NCBI GenBank assembly: GCA_021160245.1
Contig: JAGHCW010000092.1
Coordinates: 1 to 8,756, forward strand
Origin: a bacterium
GTDB lineage: Bacteria; B130-G9
Direction: 5' to 3'
Length of the DNA stretch: 8,756 nt
Below the pieces are notes generated by a model. It was not told where the DNA came from, did not search any database, and was given only the letters and a program-made list of their open reading frames with translations. Both the position numbers and the translations under genes were made by a program. This document shows, piece by piece, positions 7,496-8,756 of this stretch; position 1 is the first letter of the stretch; every line of letters begins with the position of its first letter.

Positions 7496-7513
7496 GCGGC
7501 GGCCAGGCGCCGC
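7496..7513. repeat. Left-arm outer hairpin
   Basis: A perfect 6-bp stem GCGGCG/CGCCGC has the loop GCCAGG and is followed on the plus strand by TTT. It lies 24 bases beyond the ackA stop codon. It is the structural counterpart of the hairpin at 7640-7655. Confidence 0.6.
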
Positions 7514-7520
7514 TTTGGCT

Positions 7521-7540
7521 CGCCGCGGCTTGACGCGGCG
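7521..7540. repeat. Left-arm inner hairpin
   Basis: A perfect 7-bp stem CGCCGCG/CGCGGCG with loop GCTTGA can extend by one T-A pair (7520 with 7541). No T-run follows, so it is not a classical intrinsic terminator. Its loop recurs in both hairpins of the opposite arm. Confidence 0.6.
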
Positions 7541-7611
7541 ACCTCAGATCGATTGGCATCCAGGTCTCCGTATCATTTGTCTGAAAGGTCAAATGGGGCA
7601 ATTCAAAGAAG

Positions 7612-7631
7612 GGCGGTGTCAAGCCACCACC
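7612..7631. repeat. Right-arm inner hairpin
   Basis: On the minus strand a 7-bp stem GGTGGTG/CACCGCC, with one G-T wobble, encloses the loop GCTTGA. Stem length, loop and spacing equal those of the left inner hairpin, although the stem bases differ at four positions on its first strand. Confidence 0.55.
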
Positions 7632-7639
7632 AATGAAAG

Positions 7640-7655
7640 CGGCATCAAGCTGCCG
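7640..7655. repeat. Right-arm outer hairpin
   Basis: On the minus strand a perfect 5-bp stem CGGCA/TGCCG encloses the loop GCTTGA and is followed by CTTT. It lies 35 bases beyond the stop of the radical SAM gene. It is the counterpart of the hairpin at 7496-7513; the innermost G-C pair there is an A-T pair here. Confidence 0.55.
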
Positions 7656-7690
7656 TACTCCAGAAGGCCAAGCCGCCGGCGCGAATCTGC

Positions 7691-8756
7691 CTACTCCGGG
7701 CCCCCAATATGTGCCCAGGGGAAGACCTCATCGCGCGACCTAGCTCGAGCCGCATAGAACTCCGGGTTCACGTCAACCGCGCGCCGGGCCGCCTGCCAAT
7801 TAAGATCGCTCTCAGCGAGAGCGTAAATCAGCTTTGAGCAGCGCCTATCGCCTCGTGACAGCACCCCCTGAACAAAGGCCCACTTCGGCAAATCCGAGTG
7901 CACCAAAACCCCACGCGTGCCCCGCAGACCTTGCTTCACCGCCTTGATGCGCCTCATAAGCTCATCCGGCGCCATCATCGACTCCCATTGAAATGGAGTC
8001 TGCGCTTTCGGCACAAATGACGAAAGCGAGACATTAATCGGCAGGTCGCGCTTGCCAGAAGACCGCTGCCTAACCTCGTGCTTCATCCGCTTAACAAGAT
8101 CGCAAACCGCCCCAATATCGGCCATAGTCTCCCCAGGAAGGCCCAGCATAAAATACAACTTGAGCCTCGATAAGCCCGACGCCGCCACGCGCGCAGCGAC
8201 CTCAAACAACGACTCGTCGGACGCCGGCTTTCCTATCGACGCGCGGAGGCGCTCCGTGCCCGCCTCGGGTGCGATCGTTACAGTCTGCTGGCCACCCAGC
8301 TTGAGGAGCTCCAGAAGCCCGAAAGATGCCCTGTCGGCCCTCATTGATGATACCGTCAGGCGACGCCCCATATCGAGTATGCCCTTCAGAATGGGAATAA
8401 GGTCCGGGTGGTCAGAGACGGATGACCCTAAAAGGCCTATCGTGTCCCGATGAGGCATCATCGCCCGCGCCGCCTCAAGCACAGCAGCCGGACTCATAAA
8501 GCGCACCGGCCGATTGCAGAACGAAGCCATGCAGAAGCGGCACCCACGCGGACACCCTCGCGCAACCTCAACAACGCCCAAATGGCCGAACTCTGTCCCG
8601 TCCGTGAAAATAGCCGTCCGCGCCGGCCGCAACCGCCCAGCCGGGATGCAGCGCCTCGTAACCGTCCCCCGCCGCCCGAGCGCCTTGACCCGCGCGACCG
8701 TCCCGTCTGGGGCATATTCCGGCTCAAACAGACAGGGTATATAGACACCCTCTATC
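7691..8756 (-). CDS. Radical SAM protein of the B12-binding-type family, 5' part missing
   Basis: Partial gene: the frame is open to the right edge, so the start and N-terminal part lie outside. About 354 residues are visible. The first read GVYIPCLFEPEYAPDGTV (near 8699-8749), the linker seen before the radical SAM core in B12-binding-domain proteins. The core follows with CPRGCRFC, a CxxxCxxC iron-sulphur and S-adenosylmethionine motif near 8531-8554. Later motifs are APEAGTERLR, KLYFMLGLPGET and SSFVPKAQTPFQW, and the end reads EVFPWAHIG. These match uncharacterised radical SAM proteins (the TIGR03960-type group, from memory), in which a cobalamin-binding domain precedes the core. The substrate is unknown. 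The usual downstream DUF2344 domain is neither fused nor adjacent, as the gene ends facing ackA. The gene looks G+C-richer than its neighbours. The TTG at 8632 should not be taken as the start: the family linker continues upstream of it. Confidence 0.82.
   Translation of the reverse strand, partial: IEGVYIPCLFEPEYAPDGTVARVKALGRRGTVTRRCIPAGRLRPARTAIFTDGTEFGHLGVVEVARGCPRGCRFCMASFCNRPVRFMSPAAVLEAARAMMPHRDTIGLLGSSVSDHPDLIPILKGILDMGRRLTVSSMRADRASFGLLELLKLGGQQTVTIAPEAGTERLRASIGKPASDESLFEVAARVAASGLSRLKLYFMLGLPGETMADIGAVCDLVKRMKHEVRQRSSGKRDLPINVSLSSFVPKAQTPFQWESMMAPDELMRRIKAVKQGLRGTRGVLVHSDLPKWAFVQGVLSRGDRRCSKLIYALAESDLNWQAARRAVDVNPEFYAARARSRDEVFPWAHIGGPE

Larger units (their letters stand above)
7487..7665. 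repeat. Composite inverted-repeat element with paired hairpins
   Basis: The element fills most of the 219-base spacer between the convergent ackA and radical SAM genes. The left arm (7487-7540) and the reverse complement of the right arm (7612-7665) align over 54 bases without gaps, with about 37 identities by hand count. Each arm reads, from outside to inside: TT, one base, TGGAGT, a small hairpin, CTTT, four bases, then a 7-bp hairpin. The outer 17 bases differ at three places. The 71-base centre (7541-7611) shows no clear pairing. No ORF for a transposase is present, so it would be a non-autonomous palindromic repeat of REP or MITE type, or a bidirectional terminator. Other copies cannot be checked from one window. 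Confidence 0.7.

Noticed and set aside
7617-7622. TTGACA on the minus strand inside the inverted-repeat element
   Set aside because: It is part of the GCTTGA-loop hairpin, has no -10 box at the right spacing and would only drive antisense RNA into ackA.
7332-7757. Open frames across the ackA-radical SAM spacer on both strands (plus 7431-7757, minus 7332-7622)
   Set aside because: They overlap real genes at their ends, are made of the G+C-rich hairpin repeat and resemble no protein family.
8494-8748. Overlapping 76- and 84-codon frames opposite or offset to the radical SAM gene
   Set aside because: Both are low-complexity, arginine-rich shadows of a G+C-rich coding region.
1-8756. CRISPR array, tRNA or rRNA gene, insertion sequence, toxin-antitoxin or phage genes
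   Set aside because: No spaced direct repeats, cloverleaf-like sequences, transposase or phage-like proteins were found; nearly all sequence is explained by seven genes and their spacers.

Overview
The window comes from a diderm (Gram-negative-type) bacterium. A BamD-like outer-membrane assembly lipoprotein implies an outer membrane, and acetate kinase points to acetate-forming or acetate-using energy metabolism. G+C is intermediate overall and visibly higher in the radical SAM gene at the right edge. I could not place the organism in a phylum; mid-level divergence of every protein from textbook relatives suggests a little-studied or uncultivated lineage.

Layout: positions 158-5970 form a leftward block, transcribed right to left as prmC (release-factor methyltransferase), serC-like aminotransferase, serA (3-phosphoglycerate dehydrogenase), dCMP deaminase, bamD-like lipoprotein and ltaE (threonine aldolase). 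serC has its own good sigma-70-type promoter (4892-4919). serA has a strong ribosome binding site, preceded by a terminator-like hairpin. dCMP deaminase starts 7 bases after serA ends, and bamD starts inside the end of dCMP deaminase with a perfect ribosome binding site. ltaE follows after a 172-base gap. Diverging from prmC is ackA (6155-7471, rightward), with a plausible promoter and an unusual inverted repeat in the shared upstream region. A radical SAM gene enters from the right edge on the minus strand and converges on ackA.

How the genes fit: serC and serA give two of the three steps of the phosphorylated serine pathway (no serB is in view). Serine feeds glycine and one-carbon units, threonine aldolase makes glycine from threonine, and dCMP deaminase makes dUMP, which thymidylate synthase methylates with a one-carbon unit derived from serine. 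The block therefore reads as a serine, glycine and thymidylate-precursor cluster with housekeeping genes (prmC, bamD) embedded; this is inference from context.

The most unusual thing is not a gene. The 219-base spacer between the convergent ackA and radical SAM genes is almost filled by one imperfect inverted-repeat element (7487-7665). Each 54-base arm contains two small hairpins at identical spacing; three of the four hairpins have the same six-base loop (GCTTGA), and the stems differ between arms by compensatory base changes that preserve pairing. No CRISPR array, RNA gene, insertion sequence or defence system was found.
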